Source of the DNA: Dermacentor variabilis
Lineage: Eukaryota; Arthropoda; Arachnida; Ixodida; Ixodidae
Direction: 5' to 3'
Length of the DNA: 64,000 bases
Assembly: GCF_050947875.1 (NCBI RefSeq)
Contig: NC_134569.1
Coordinates: 16,885,631 to 16,949,630 of the forward strand
The translations under genes and the position numbers were made by a program. Of the stretch, positions 51,791 to 62,200 are shown in pieces (positions within the stretch are counted from its first letter, which is position 1; each line of letters opens with the position of its first letter). The notes under the pieces are model-generated. The model was not told where the DNA came from, searched no databases, and saw only the letters and a program-made list of their open reading frames with translations.

Positions 51791-54635
51791 GGCTAGCGTT
51801 CAGGCCTTAACCAGGTCGAAGGTTCGGGAGCTCGCTGCAAAGGCGGTAGTTGCGGGGCCGACGTTATCGAACAATGAGAAAGGGTCAGAGGCGCAGCAAG
51901 CTGATATTCAGAGCACGCCCGAACTGAATAAAATTGAGCCTATAGCGTTGAAGGCGCCAGATACTGGAGAGGAAAATTCCGATGCGGGAAAGTTAGAAGA
52001 GCTATCTGCCTATTTGCTCATCGCGCCTACGTCAGACGGACTTGATAGGTTGCTAAAAGTCAGCCGGTCGGCTTTGATAGCCGAGCAAAAGAAGGATGGT
52101 AGCCTAGAAAACATACGCTGCAATGTCAAGGAAGGTATCGCCAGGAAAAATGCGCGTTTTGTGGAAAGAGGTGGAGTCCTGTACCGGAAGTATCTAGACC
52201 GCAGAGGAGTGGAGTTCGATCAGCTGATCGTTCCTCAATGCTATCGTCAGGATCTGTTGCGCTTGTCGCACGGGGGTTCGTGGTCCGGACACCTAGGAGT
52301 TAAGAAAACTAAGGACCGTCTCTTGCAAGAGTACTATTGGCCAGGGTGTTTTCGGGACGCAGACCATTTCGTGAGGACATGTGACACCTGTCAGCGGGTA
52401 GGCAAACCAGGGGACCAATCGAGGGCGCCGTTGAAATTGGTACCTATCATTACGGAGCCTTTTAGACGGCTCGTTATTGATACAGTGGGACCTCTGCCGG
52501 TAACAGCCACGGGGTACAGACACATTTTGACTGTGATCTGCCCAGCGACAAAGTTCCCTGAAGCAGTGCCGCTTAAAGAACTCAGCTCAGTTGAGATAGT
52601 CAATGCACTACTGTCCATATTTGCGCGAGTTGGTTTTCCTGCGGAAATCCAATCAGATCAGGGCACAGTGTTTACTAGCGCTTTGACGACAACTTTTCTC
52701 GAAAGGTGTGGGGTAAAGCTGTTACACAGCTCAGTGTACCGCCCACAGTCAAATTCCGTTGAGAAGCTCCACTCCGTCATGAAGCGCGTGTTGAGAGCAT
52801 TGTGTTTTCAACATCAAACTGACTGGGAGCTGTGTCTGCCTGGGGTGATGTTTGCATTAAGGACCGCGCCGCATGCGGCTACGGGGTTTTCGCCAGCTGA
52901 ACTGGTGTACGGTCGCTCGCTTCGGTCTCCGCTTCGCATGCTTCGAGAATCATGGGAAGGCAGGGGCGACGACCCAGTCGTGGTGGAGTACGTGCTTAAG
53001 CTCCTCGAACGCTTAAGAAGGGCACAGGAGTTGTCAGGTGAAGCAATGACAAAGGCCCAGCAGAGGGCCAAGGTTTATTATGATCGGACCACCAGGGCCC
53101 GTCGTTTTGAGGTGGGCGATGAGGTCATGATATTGCGCACATCGCTAAACAACAAACTAGACGTGCAGTGGCAGGGCCCAGCACGAATTGTTCAGAAACT
53201 GTCGGACGTTAACTACGTGGTAAGTCTGCCAGGAAAGCGGAAAGCACAGCAAGTTTACCACTGTAATCTGCTCAAACCTTATAGACAAAGGGAAGCAGTG
53301 GTGTGCATGATGGTAAACGTTCCTGAAGAGCTTCCGGTCGAGCTTCCAGGACTAGGCTCAGTGACGAACAGGGAAGACACCGGTCAAGTCATTAGTGACT
53401 TAGTCAGTGGAGCATCGCTGTCGCGTGAGCAGAAAACCGAACTACACCAGCTCTTACAAGAGTTTCAAGGTCTGTTCTCTGAGAGGCCTGGTAGGACTTC
53501 TGTACTTACTCATGATATAGAACTTACCTCCCCAGAGCCAGTACGATCCAAGGCGTACCGGGTGTCACCCCGCCAGAACGATATTATGGAGGCTGAGGTA
53601 AAGAAAATGCTACAGCTCGGTGTTATTGAGGCAGGTGAGAGTGATTATACCTCCCCTTTGATTTTAGTTGAGGTACCGGGCAAGGAACCTCGTCCTTGCG
53701 TCGACTACCGCAGGCTTAATTCCATCACTAAGGATCAAATTTATCCGATCCCTAACATCGAGGAGCGCCTTGAGAAAGTTAGTAGCGCCCAGTTTATTTC
53801 CACCCTAGATCTTGTCAGGGGTTATTGGCAGGTTCCACTTACAGAAGAGGCTAGTAGGTATGCGGCGTTCATTTCACCTATGGGAACATTCCGTCCTAAA
53901 GTGTTGAGTTTTGGTTTGAAGAACGCGCCATACTGCTTTTCAAGCCTCATGGATAAAGTGTTGCGGGGACAGCAAGAATTCGCTTTACCGTATCTAGACG
54001 ACGTAGCGATATTCTCCGCATCCTGGTCTGAGCATATGGCACACTTGCGGGCAGTGCTAACCCGCCTGCGCGAAGCGGGCTTGACAGTAAAGGCTCCTAA
54101 GTGCCAGTTAGCACAGGCCGAGGTTGTCTACCTCGGTCACGTGATTGGTCAGGGTCGTCGCCGCCCCTCTGAAATAAAGGTGGCCGCTGTGCGAGACTTC
54201 CCGCAACCGCGCACGAAGACCGATATTGGGTCGTTCTTAGGTGTCGCCGGCTACTATCAGAGGTACATCCCCAGGTACTCTGATATCGCGGCTCCCCTGA
54301 CGGATGCTCTAAGAAAGACAGAGCCTCAAACAGTCGTCTGGGACGAGACAAAGGAAAGAGCTTTTAGCGCCCTAAAGAGTGCCCTAACAAGCCAGCCTGT
54401 GCTACGATCGCCAGACTATACAAAAGGGTTCGTTGTTCAGTGCGATACTAGTGAGCGAGGCATGGGCGTTGTACTGTGCCAACGGGAAAATGGAGAAGTA
54501 GAACACCCCGTCCTGTATGCTAGTCGTAAGCTGACCAGTCGTGAGCAGGCGTATAGCGCCACCGAGAAAGAGTGTGCATGTCTCGTGTGGGCCGTTCAGA
54601 AATTGTCATGCTATCTAGCCGGCTCGAGTCATTGA
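51771..54635 (+). pseudogene. Pol of the Gypsy element: integrase, then RT, then start of RNase H
   Basis: About 951 codons. Numbering starts at a TTG at 51780, which is not a real start. Integrase zinc domain H164, H171, C201, C204. Catalytic triad D234, D293, E328. GPY/F-like module at 464-500 (VQWQGPARIV...VYHCNLLKPY). RT from about 580: CVDYRRLNSITKDQIYPIP, STLDLVRGYWQVPL (D677), SFGLKNAPYCFSSLMDKVL, PYLDDVAIFS (D740-D741), VYLGHVIG. RNase H from about 880 with D889 (QCDTSERG) and TEKECACLVWAV, broken at about 54632 by a 1-nt shift. The remaining RNase H, ending NGNADGLSRSP, continues in another frame to 54792. Putting IN ahead of RT is the notable feature. Confidence 0.9.
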
Positions 54636-54792
54636 GACGGATCACTGCCCTCTCCAATGGCTGCAGACCATCTCTCCCAAAAATGGCCGCCTCCTGCGCT
54701 GGAGCCTCGCTTTGCAACAATATTCCTTTGAGGTGCGTTACAAAAAGGGGAGTCTCAACGGTAACGCCGATGGCTTAAGTCGAAGCCCCTAA
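54636..54792 (+). pseudogene. RNase H C-terminal remainder of the Gypsy pol, other frame
   Basis: ETDHCPLQWLQTISPKNG, then LQQYSFEVRYKKGSLNGNAD and GLSRSP, ending in TAA at 54790-54792. This is the standard end of Gypsy RNase H, separated from the first part by the shift at about 54632. Confidence 0.8.
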
Positions 54793-55275
54793 CGTAGGAA
54801 TCAGCCTCAAAATTGTTTGTTACTGATGTTTTTCTTCCTGAGGCAGGATTTTTTAACATATTGCTTTTGTTTAGTGTTTCAAAGTGATGATATGCTTTCT
54901 AGTGCAATTTTCCAATTTGTGGACGCGTTCTGAGTGATGCTAGACTACTGTAAGGAACTAGGCAGTGGTATAACAAGGGGAAAGAGCCTGGCAGGGCTTA
55001 GTGAGGGTTGTGCCGTGCTTGCTGACTGAGCGGTTGAGTTTCAGCGTAGTTCTAACGCTTGCCGGGAACGGGAACAAGAATGTGAACTCTCCCGAAGTCA
55101 CTTTGCAGTGTCCTGTGCGAACCTGAACGAGAGAACGAGGCCTTCTCTGTGCGCTGCGCTCAAGAAACGTCGAGGGACGCCCGACTTCGGTTATGAGCAT
55201 CATCGAGCGACATCCCTCCGGACAGCGGATGCAGTCCCCTGTCCATCGGGATCTCCTTCCCCCGGCGGGGCGGTC
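54793..55275 (+). other. 3' untranslated part of the Gypsy element to the 3' LTR
   Basis: No ORF with domains, so no env-like gene is supported. The purine-rich GGCGGGGCGG at about 55264-55273 directly before TGTTACG is a possible plus-strand primer. Confidence 0.5.
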
Positions 55276-56077
55276 TGTTACGTTTCGCCTACGACGCGCG
55301 GTTTAGCCGGCGCGACTGCAACAAAGCGGCAGACATTTTGGCCCGTTCGGCGTCGCCGCTACGCTCCCCGCCAAGCGCGTCCAGGCATGTTCCGATGCCA
55401 CGTGTCTTCATGTGCGTGTGTGAGTGTATGTGCCATTGTGCCCGACCGGAGGCGCTACGAGAGTAGAAGTCACCTTCTCCTCCCAGCCATTGTGCCCGAC
55501 CAGAGGCGCTACGAGAGTAGAAGTCACCTTCTCCTCCCAGCCATTGTGCCCGACCAGAGGCGCTACGAGTGTAGAATTCACCTTCTCCTCCCAGCCATTG
55601 TGCCCGACCGAAGGCGCTACGAGAGTAGGAGTTACCTTCTCCTCCCAGTCTTTGTGCCCGACCAGCGGCGCTACGACAGTATGCGTCACCTTATCCCATT
55701 GTACAATCACGTGCTCGTCTATTGAGGGGTTCCTTCTTGCCCTCAACTGCGAGAGTATAAAAGCAGCTGCCCCCGGACGCCAAAAGGAGGGCTCCGATTT
55801 CTTCTGTTGAGTAAAGTGCTCTCCCGTCTCTCTACTCCGGTCAACCTGACCGCCAACTCTTTGCGATGTTAAAATAAACAAGTTGTTTTGTTGTTACCAG
55901 TCGACTCATGCTTTGCCGGGACCTTCGGATGCTTCCAGTTGTACCCCAGGCCGCCAGGCCAACGCTACCCTTGGGGCTTGCGACCCAGGTGCAACCACGG
56001 GCGTCAGCGCCGAGTTCCCAACAGGTCGTACCATCGGTGCGACCACAACAACCGTTGCCATCGGTGGGAATCAAACA
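55276..56077 (+). repeat. 3' LTR of the Gypsy element
   Basis: 802 bp. Same five 54-bp units (55432-55701), TATAAAAG at 55756-55763 and AATAAA at 55873-55878. Five substitutions against the 5' LTR by eye, two of them in the third 54-bp unit. Confidence 0.92.
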
Positions 56078-56307
56078 ATAGTGAAAGTCGATACTTAGCC
56101 GAAGGCTGCTCAGCCATGGTACGAACAAACACTTCGTCGTCGTCATCACGTGAGCGTCCACAAAATGCTCCGCTGCTGATCGCAGTGGCGAAAGGGCTCT
56201 CGGAGAGAGAGAGAGAGACAACTTCATGTAGTCGCCTGCAGAACGACACCATGACTAAATGGCGCCGTGACGCGGGCCCTGACGTCTTCTCAGCGGGTGG
56301 TCTCTAC

Positions 56308-56885
56308 TCAACTCCAGCGCGTGTTACTCCCGCGGTTGGTCGCCCTGTGGGGCAACGTTCCGTCGGTTTCGCTCGGCCTTTGTCTTTCAAGAGCCGCCGA
56401 GACCTGCTGGACGGCCCAGGTTTGGCTTTCGTGGTCGTAGCATTCCGCCGCAGCCGCGAGTCGCGGAGGAATCGTTGTACTTGTCGAAGCCTCATTGGGG
56501 AACTTGGTGCAATCCCATAGGATGTGCGTCAGGGTGGCCCTCTCCCGCTGGCACACGCGGCACACATCACTCACATATAATTTAGGGTATAGATGAGTCA
56601 TTAATACTGGGGTGGGTAAAGAACCAGTTTGCAATTGTCTGAACAGCACCGCCTCCGCTCGGCTCAGCCCCGGGTGCGGGGGTGGGAAAGTCCGTCGAGC
56701 GAGGCGGTAGAACTGGGTAAGTTCGTTGAACGTCGTAATGCGGTCCTTGGCACTACACCACGTTGGACGGTCGGTTGCAGCGGCGCGGTTGGTTAGCGCT
56801 CGCGCCACTGCGTGTGCCGTCTCGTTGTGGTTATCGTGCTTCTCGGACGCGTCGGTGCCCGCGTGCGCCGGGAACCACTTGATTC
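56308..56885 (-). pseudogene. LINE ORF2 C-terminal segment with CCHC finger
   Basis: TFNELTQFYRLARRTFPPPH, then AEAVLFRQLQTGSLPTPVLM and VCRVCQRERATLTHILWDC (C-x2-C-x8-H-x3-C), ending AVQQVSAALERQRPSETD. This zinc motif closes ORF2 in RNase-H-bearing LINEs. Confidence 0.85.
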
Positions 56886-57491
56886 TAATTTCTGTCGTTG
56901 CAGGTCAGCCGAGCACAGAACGCGCACAGCCTCACCACACACTTTGCCCTTTGCATAATTCCGCACTGCACTTCGGGAATCGCACAACACCGTCTGGCAC
57001 CCGGGGTCGGCAATGGCCAGGGCAATGGCCACCTCCTCCGCCTGACACGCCTCGCGGACCCGTAAGCTCGCCGCTGCCCTCGTCGCGCCGGACGACGCCT
57101 CGATGACGGTAGCTACGAACGCCGCGCAGTCTCCCTGGTATTCTGCCGCATCCACGAACCTTGCGTGCTCGTCCTTGGCGTGAAAGTCGATGAGGGCCTT
57201 GGCCCTCGCCGCTCTTCTCTCCTTGTTGTACTCCGGGTTCATGTTTCTCGGGATGAGGTCCACCCGAATCCGGCGCCGGGTTCCGTCCGGGACAGAAACG
57301 TCGCTACTCGCCGCTTTCACTCCGGGCGTGAAGCCCAAGTATTGAAGTATGCGCCTGCCGGCTTCGGTCATAGAGAGCCGCTCCAGCTGGGCGGTTCGTT
57401 GCGCTTCCGCAATTTCGTCGAGGGTATTGTGTACCCCCAGGCTCAGGAGCTTGTTGGTGCTCGTACACTCGAGTAGTCCGAGCGCCGCCTT
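56793..57491 (-). pseudogene. LINE ORF2 continuation: RNase H
   Basis: Directly downstream of the TAG in the same frame. ARFVDAAEYQGDCAAFVATV (first Asp), CQAEEVAIALAIADP (Glu) and TVLCDSRSAVRNYAKGKV (second Asp) are RNase H active-site segments. After about 56900 the frame degrades into KLESSGSRRTRAP while the neighbouring frame gives KWFPAHAGTDASEKHDNHNE, the histidine segment, so a frameshift lies at about 56885-56900. Confidence 0.85.
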
Positions 57492-59996
57492 CTAAGCTCG
57501 GCGTATCAGGGCGTCGATTTTATTCCTTTCACATTGCATCCAGTTGTGGAAGGCTGCAACGTAGGTGACGTGGCTGATTACGAAGGAGTGCACAAGCCGA
57601 ATCAAGCTTTCCTCCTTCATCCCGGCCTTGCGGTTGGCGACCCGTCTGATGAGACGTATTGCGTTGGTAATCTTGGCTGTAAGGCGGGAAATAGTCTCGC
57701 CGTTGCCCCGTCGCTTGTCTATGATCATGCCGAGCACCCGGATTTTGTCGACCTCCGGGATCACGTGGCCGTTCCTCGTCACGATCTTGATGGCCTCGTA
57801 ATCCCTCGCTTCGCTCCTCTTACGTCTGACGTATTTCGGTGGTAACACCAGCAGTTCTGACTTGCTCGGTGAGCAGATCAAACCAGAACCGTTCAGCTGG
57901 TCTTCAATCGCGTCGACGGCTTCTTGCAGCGTGCTCTCAATGTGACCATCGCTGCCTCCCGGAACCCACAGCGTGATGTCATCGGCGTAGATGGTGTGCC
58001 GGACGCCCTCGACGCGAGAGAGTCGCTTGGCCACCCCGATCATGACGAGGTTGAATAACAACGGCGAGATGACCGAGCCTTGGGGGGTCCCGACACTGCC
58101 GAGCCTCTTCTCTTGGAGCCGTAGATCGCCGGCGCAGAGCTCAGTAGTCCGTCCCGTCAGAAAGTCCTTGATATAATTGTATGTTCTTGCGCCCATGTTG
58201 AGTCTGGACACCTGGGCTAGGATGGCAGAGTGCTTCACCTTGTCGAAGGCGCTCTGCAGGTCCAGCCCCAGAATGGCCTTGTTGTCTTTCGTTAGGGTAT
58301 CTTCGTCAATTATATCTTTCTTCAACCGAATCATCGCGTCTTGGGTGCCGAGGGAACGCCGAAACCCGATGATCGTGGTGGGGTATAGTCCCGACTCCTC
58401 CAGGTAATCCTGCCACCTACACATGAGGACGTGCTCCAACACCTTGCCCACGCAGGACGTGAGCGAGATGGGCCGGAGGTTGTCCGTGTTCGGCGGCTTG
58501 CCTGGTTTGGGGATGAGTATGGTCTTGGCAGTCTTCCACTGCTGGGGCAGTGACCCCGCACTCCAGCACTTGTTGTAGTAACCGGTGAGGTTTTCGATGG
58601 CCACATCGCTGAGGTTCTTGAGCGCTCTATTCGAGATGTGATCCGGGCCGGCCGCCGACTTGCTGTTTAGTTCGTGCAGGGCCGCTCGCACCTCCTCGAC
58701 GCTGATGTCGCGGTAAAGCTTCTCGTTGGCTTGACCGCCGTACTCAGGATGCCTTTCCGTGGGTGTAACCGGAAGATACTTGCTGTTTATGCGTCTGATT
58801 ACTTCAGTTTCCCCGTTTTCCTTGACTGCTCTGTGAATGATCTTTGCGAGGCGGTCGCGTTGGTGGGACTTTGTTTTAGTCTCGTCGAGCAGATGCCGCA
58901 TCAAGTTCCAGGTTTTGCCGCTATGCATCTGCCCGTCCGCAGCATTACAGATTTCGTTCCATTGTTGCGTGCAGAGCAGCCGACAATGAACTTCGATGGC
59001 GCGATTCAGCTCCGCCACCTTCTTCCTTAGGCGCCGATTTAGTCGTTGCTTCTTCCACCTGTTTAGGATAGATTGCTTTGCTTCGAATAAGTGCGCAAGA
59101 CGGCTGTCAACCTTGTCGACCTGCTCATCCGTTTCTATGATTTTGGTCGCCTCCTTGACCTTCCCCGCGATGTGAGCTGACCATTCTTCTATGTTATTGA
59201 TTTCCTCCATCTCCGTTGGTAACAGGCTACGGAAGGCATCCCAATCCGTAAAATAATGTTTTCTGGTGTCCTCCGAGGCCTTGACCTCTTCCGGTATGAT
59301 GACCTCTACGATGTAGTGGTCGCTGCCGAGCTCTGACCCCGTGTTGCGCCAGGAGATATTCCCCTTCTCGTCGTTCTTCACGAACGTGAGGTCCGGCGTC
59401 GTATCCCTGGACACAGAGTTCCCAATCCTTGTAGGATCAGTCGGGTCTGTGATGAGGGTGAAGCCCAGGTCCAATGTGTCTTGGAACAGGTCTCGCCCCT
59501 TGGCCAATTGCTTGTTATATCCCCATGCCGGGTGTGCCGCGTTGAAGTCCCCGCAGGCGACGAGCCTGTGAGTCCCCGCCACGGTGCTGGCTCTGTGAAG
59601 GAGCGTCTTGAATTTTTGCTTCCAGTGTGAAGGGCTACTGTAGACGTTAAGCAGAAAGGTGCTGTTCTTTTGTTTCTTGCCCGTAACGACCTCGATGAGA
59701 GTGTATTCAATTTTACTATTGTGCAACTCGTGCTCAATGAAGGTGAGTCCCTTGCGAACCAATGTGCATATCCCTCTGCCGCCGCTGACCTTTGGAGACT
59801 TGGCGTATACGCGATAACCGGGTAGCGACACTGTATCAGTGCGAGTCTCTTGTATCATGATTATATCAGGCTTGTTTGCTACTTGTGTTATGTGTTGCTG
59901 CAAGACTGCCTTCTTGCTAGCGAAACCGTTACAGTTCCAGTGCCAGGTCACGAGACCCTTCACTGCTGTAGTTGTTGTTGTTGCTGGAGCGGCCAT
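57492..59996 (-). pseudogene. LINE ORF2: endonuclease and reverse transcriptase, ended by premature TAG
   Basis: Open for 854 codons from a GTG at 60056; the first ATG is at 59996 (residue 21). Numbering from 60056. Endonuclease: WNCNG (N41), IQETRTD (E70), CGDFNAAHPAWGYN (D170, N172), DTTPDLTFV, GSDHYIVEV (D246, H247). RT: SAAGPDHISNRALKNL (467-482), ILIPKPGKPPNTDNLRPI, LGLDLQSAFDKVKHS (D599), GTPQGSVISPLLFN (656-669), YADDITLWV (690-698). All catalytic residues of both domains are present. TAG at 57492-57494 follows IDALIRRA, and the same frame continues KAALGLLECTSTNKLLSLGV into RNase H, so the stop is a nonsense mutation. Confidence 0.9.
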
Positions 59997-60764
59997 GATT
60001 GTTGCTGATTGTGCTGCCGCGTTATTTGCTGTATTGCGTTCGTTAACTGCTGACACGTCCGCTCGATGGCGGCGAACCTGTCGTTAATCATCGTGGTGAA
60101 CGTTGTCTTAATATAATCTTCGAGCCCATCGAGGTGTTCCTCGATTTGGTCGACCTTGTCTTTCAGGTTGTCCACCCGGTCGTTGAGCTTGCGCTCCTTC
60201 AGGTTCTCGATCGCTCGTCTCTTGGGTGCTGGTTCCTTCTCAGCGGATGTTGATGGTAAAGCGCTGCTGATGCTGGGTGTTGGTTCACATGATACCGCTT
60301 GGGGCGTTTCGTTATTGGTGGAACGGGTCGTGAGAAGCTTCTTGATTTCCATGATCTCGTTTGCCATCTTGCTAATAGTGGCCTCTTGCCTACTGACTTT
60401 TGTCTCGAGCTCGTTGTTTTTGCGCCTGAGTGCCTCGTTGTCTTCCTGCAACATCCTCATCGCCTCGTCTTCCTTCGTCTTGCTCTTGTTGTTGCCATCG
60501 ACGGTCTTGCTGGTGCTAATGGTCGTTGCGGTGGTTGTTGCGGTATTGGAGGTGGTGGTGGTGGTGGTGGCACCCCCCTGTGCTTTCTTGGCACCGTGCC
60601 TTGCTGCATCGGCCCAGCTCACGCGGTCACGTGACTGCGATCGCTTGCGGCTAAGGCTACGTTGTCTACTCTCGCTGGCCCTGCGCTTCGAGACGGAACG
60701 TGACGCTCGGCGACAAGCTGGGCCGGCAGGTGTTGCAGTTGCTGACATCAGCGATGGAAATTCC
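59960..60764 (-). pseudogene. LINE ORF1, SR-rich and coiled-coil part
   Basis: 262 codons from an ATG at 60748. Residues 10-50 are Arg/Ser-rich (RRASRSVSKRRASESRQR). A Thr-rich run follows. 90-140 (MLQEDNEALRRKNNELETKV) and 185-225 (LNDRVDNLKDKVDQIEEHLD) are coiled coils, and the end is Gln-rich. It overlaps the ATG of ORF2 (59996) by 37 nt. Finding the coiled coil after the zinc knuckles is unusual for LINE ORF1 proteins. Confidence 0.75.
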
Positions 60765-61778
60765 TCAGCTCAGAGATGTTCGCTGTTGCTGCTGCGCTTG
60801 TTGTTCGGCCATCTTGCGCTCCCATTGTCTCCTTGTAACTACGTATGGGACCTTGAACCTATTCTTGCAAACCTTGTCACCGGTCAGATGTGGCCCTCCG
60901 CACAATCGGCAAGTGGGGGTACAACTATGGTCTTCCTTGGGGTCAACGGCCCCGCAAGCAAAGCAAGCCCTCACGTGAGGGTTTGGACAAACGTCGCAGC
61001 GGTGGCCCACCTTTCCGCACTGCTTACATACATCGAATTGTTTTCGATATAGGCTGCACTTGGTGAGAACGGGACCATAGCACACGTAATTCGGGACCTT
61101 TAGGCCCTTGAAAGCCACGATGACTGTGGTCGAGCTACCAATCCTCTTCGCGCCAAGTGCCAAGGGATTTCTCGAGTTTACAATGTTCCGGTCGATTGCG
61201 GCCGTGGAGTCCTCTATTGGGATACCTCTAATAATGCCTTTAACGGTGCCATATGGCGCGGTTTGATATGCGCCAACCACGTGTTCCTTGCCACCAATGC
61301 AGATCGATTTTATTTCGGCGTAACGTGAAGCACGTATATCGTCGGGGGTACTCACCACCATGATGTTTTGTTGCAAGTTGGGGCAGAAGGTGTCCGCTGC
61401 TCCATCCTCCCTTGATACGTTCGCCGCCGTCATGATGGCTGATGCCACGGTGGCGGTCTGGGTCCTCGCGATGTTAAGGCCTCCCCGAGGCCGCACTATC
61501 ACCTTGGTCTCCTCCCTCGGTAGAGCGTCCGGCATCCTTGCTGCCCTCGTCACCGAAGCTTTTACGTTCCTGGCAAAGTTCTTCGTCGTAGGTCTTGACT
61601 GGTGAGCGGCAGTCCCCTGGCTGGCCAAGGTCTTTATACGCCGGCCTACATGCGACCAGTCTGCATTGTCGTTGAATTCCTCGGAAGAAATTTCTTCCCC
61701 TTGAGTTTCAACACACATCTGGCTAACGCCGGAATTCGCCGGGTCCCGAACAATGGACGTCTCCATCTCGGTCGACAT
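60765..61778 (-). pseudogene. LINE ORF1, zinc-knuckle part
   Basis: The first ATG of the frame is at 61778 (the frame is open upstream to 61850 from a TTG only). About 337 codons from that ATG. Numbering from 61850, residues 170-260 form the esterase/RRM-like middle of I-type ORF1s, and three CCHC knuckles follow: C275-C278-H283-C288, C296-C299-H308-C310 and C314-C317-H321-C328. TGA at 60765-60767, but the next frame reads AEEFPSLMSATA and continues as the following entry, so a 1-nt indel probably split one ORF1. The protein would bind LINE RNA. Confidence 0.82.
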
Positions 61779-62200
61779 GTTTGTATAGCCGCCGCCCGAA
61801 GACGACGGCCTTTCCTCGCAGAGGATGGGCCTGGCTATGGGCAGATCCAAGCTGTTCGATTAGGCTTACTGGAACGGCGCCGGCTTCCACGGAAAGTCCC
61901 GGGAAATTGGCGAAAAATCGTACCTTTGGTAGCCACCGGTACCGGTTGATGACCCGCACTCTCACAGACACAGTGGTAATAGTTATACCGCGGTAAAAAA
62001 TAATTAGCACTGCAAAATTGGTCATAAAATCCGGAGCTGATGTGAGCACGTCAGCTCAGACCATGGCTCATACCCGCCTCCTCAGGGCTCTCGGAGGAAC
62101 ACCCCACAAAAAAATTATTGTTTTCAGTTTTGGTTTTACACGTGGGAAACACGTTTTACTTTGTGGGATCAATTGACGACGCCAGGGCCGAAAGGGTTAA

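Larger units (their letters stand above)
49207..56077 (+). mobile_element. Ty3/Gypsy LTR retrotransposon with Gag-PR-IN-RT-RH order
   Basis: LTRs of equal length, 49207-50008 and 55276-56077 (802 bp each), differ at only five positions by eye and are bounded by the 4-bp duplication ATAG (49203-49206 and 56078-56081). Total 6871 bp. Gag at 50324-51790 and pol at 51780-54780. Integrase lies before reverse transcriptase, the reverse of normal Gypsy order and the same as in Gmr1-type elements. LTR similarity points to a recent insertion, yet gag-pol has two frame breaks and one nonsense codon. Confidence 0.93.
56250..62040 (-). mobile_element. Near full-length LINE of the I/R1-like group with RNase H
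   Basis: Reading leftward: ORF1 with CCHC knuckles (from 61778), an SR-rich coiled-coil continuation (to 59960), ORF2 with endonuclease and RT (59996-57492), RNase H (57491-56900) and a C-terminal CCHC finger (about 56540-56590). It is disabled by one frameshift in ORF1 (about 60765), an in-frame TAG in ORF2 (57492-57494) and a frameshift in RNase H (about 56885-56900). All domains are otherwise well kept, so few mutations have accumulated. No poly(A) tail is visible at the left end, so the 3' border is approximate. Confidence 0.88.
46419..62200 (-). mobile_element. Putative piggyBac-type element expanded by nested insertions
   Basis: The left end is TTAA (46419-46422) followed by CCCTTTCAGCCCTGG. 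The right end is CCAGGGCCGAAAGGG followed by TTAA (62197-62200). The 15-bp ends are inverted repeats with one mismatch, and TTAA is the piggyBac target duplication. A piggyBac transposase remnant on the minus strand (46675-47560) sits just inside the left end, correctly oriented. The rest is filled by a SINE (47605-48995), a Gypsy element (49207-56077) and a LINE (about 56250-62040), leaving only some hundred bp of original 5' region. The two ends might instead belong to two separate elements of one family. Confidence 0.5.

Noticed and set aside
54793..55275. env-like third ORF expected if the element were an errantivirus
   Set aside because: No signal peptide, membrane segment or ORF of suitable size between RNase H and the 3' LTR.
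57165..61052. Plus-strand open frames of about 100-300 codons opposite the LINE ORFs
   Set aside because: They are antisense shadows of well-supported minus-strand ORF1 and ORF2.
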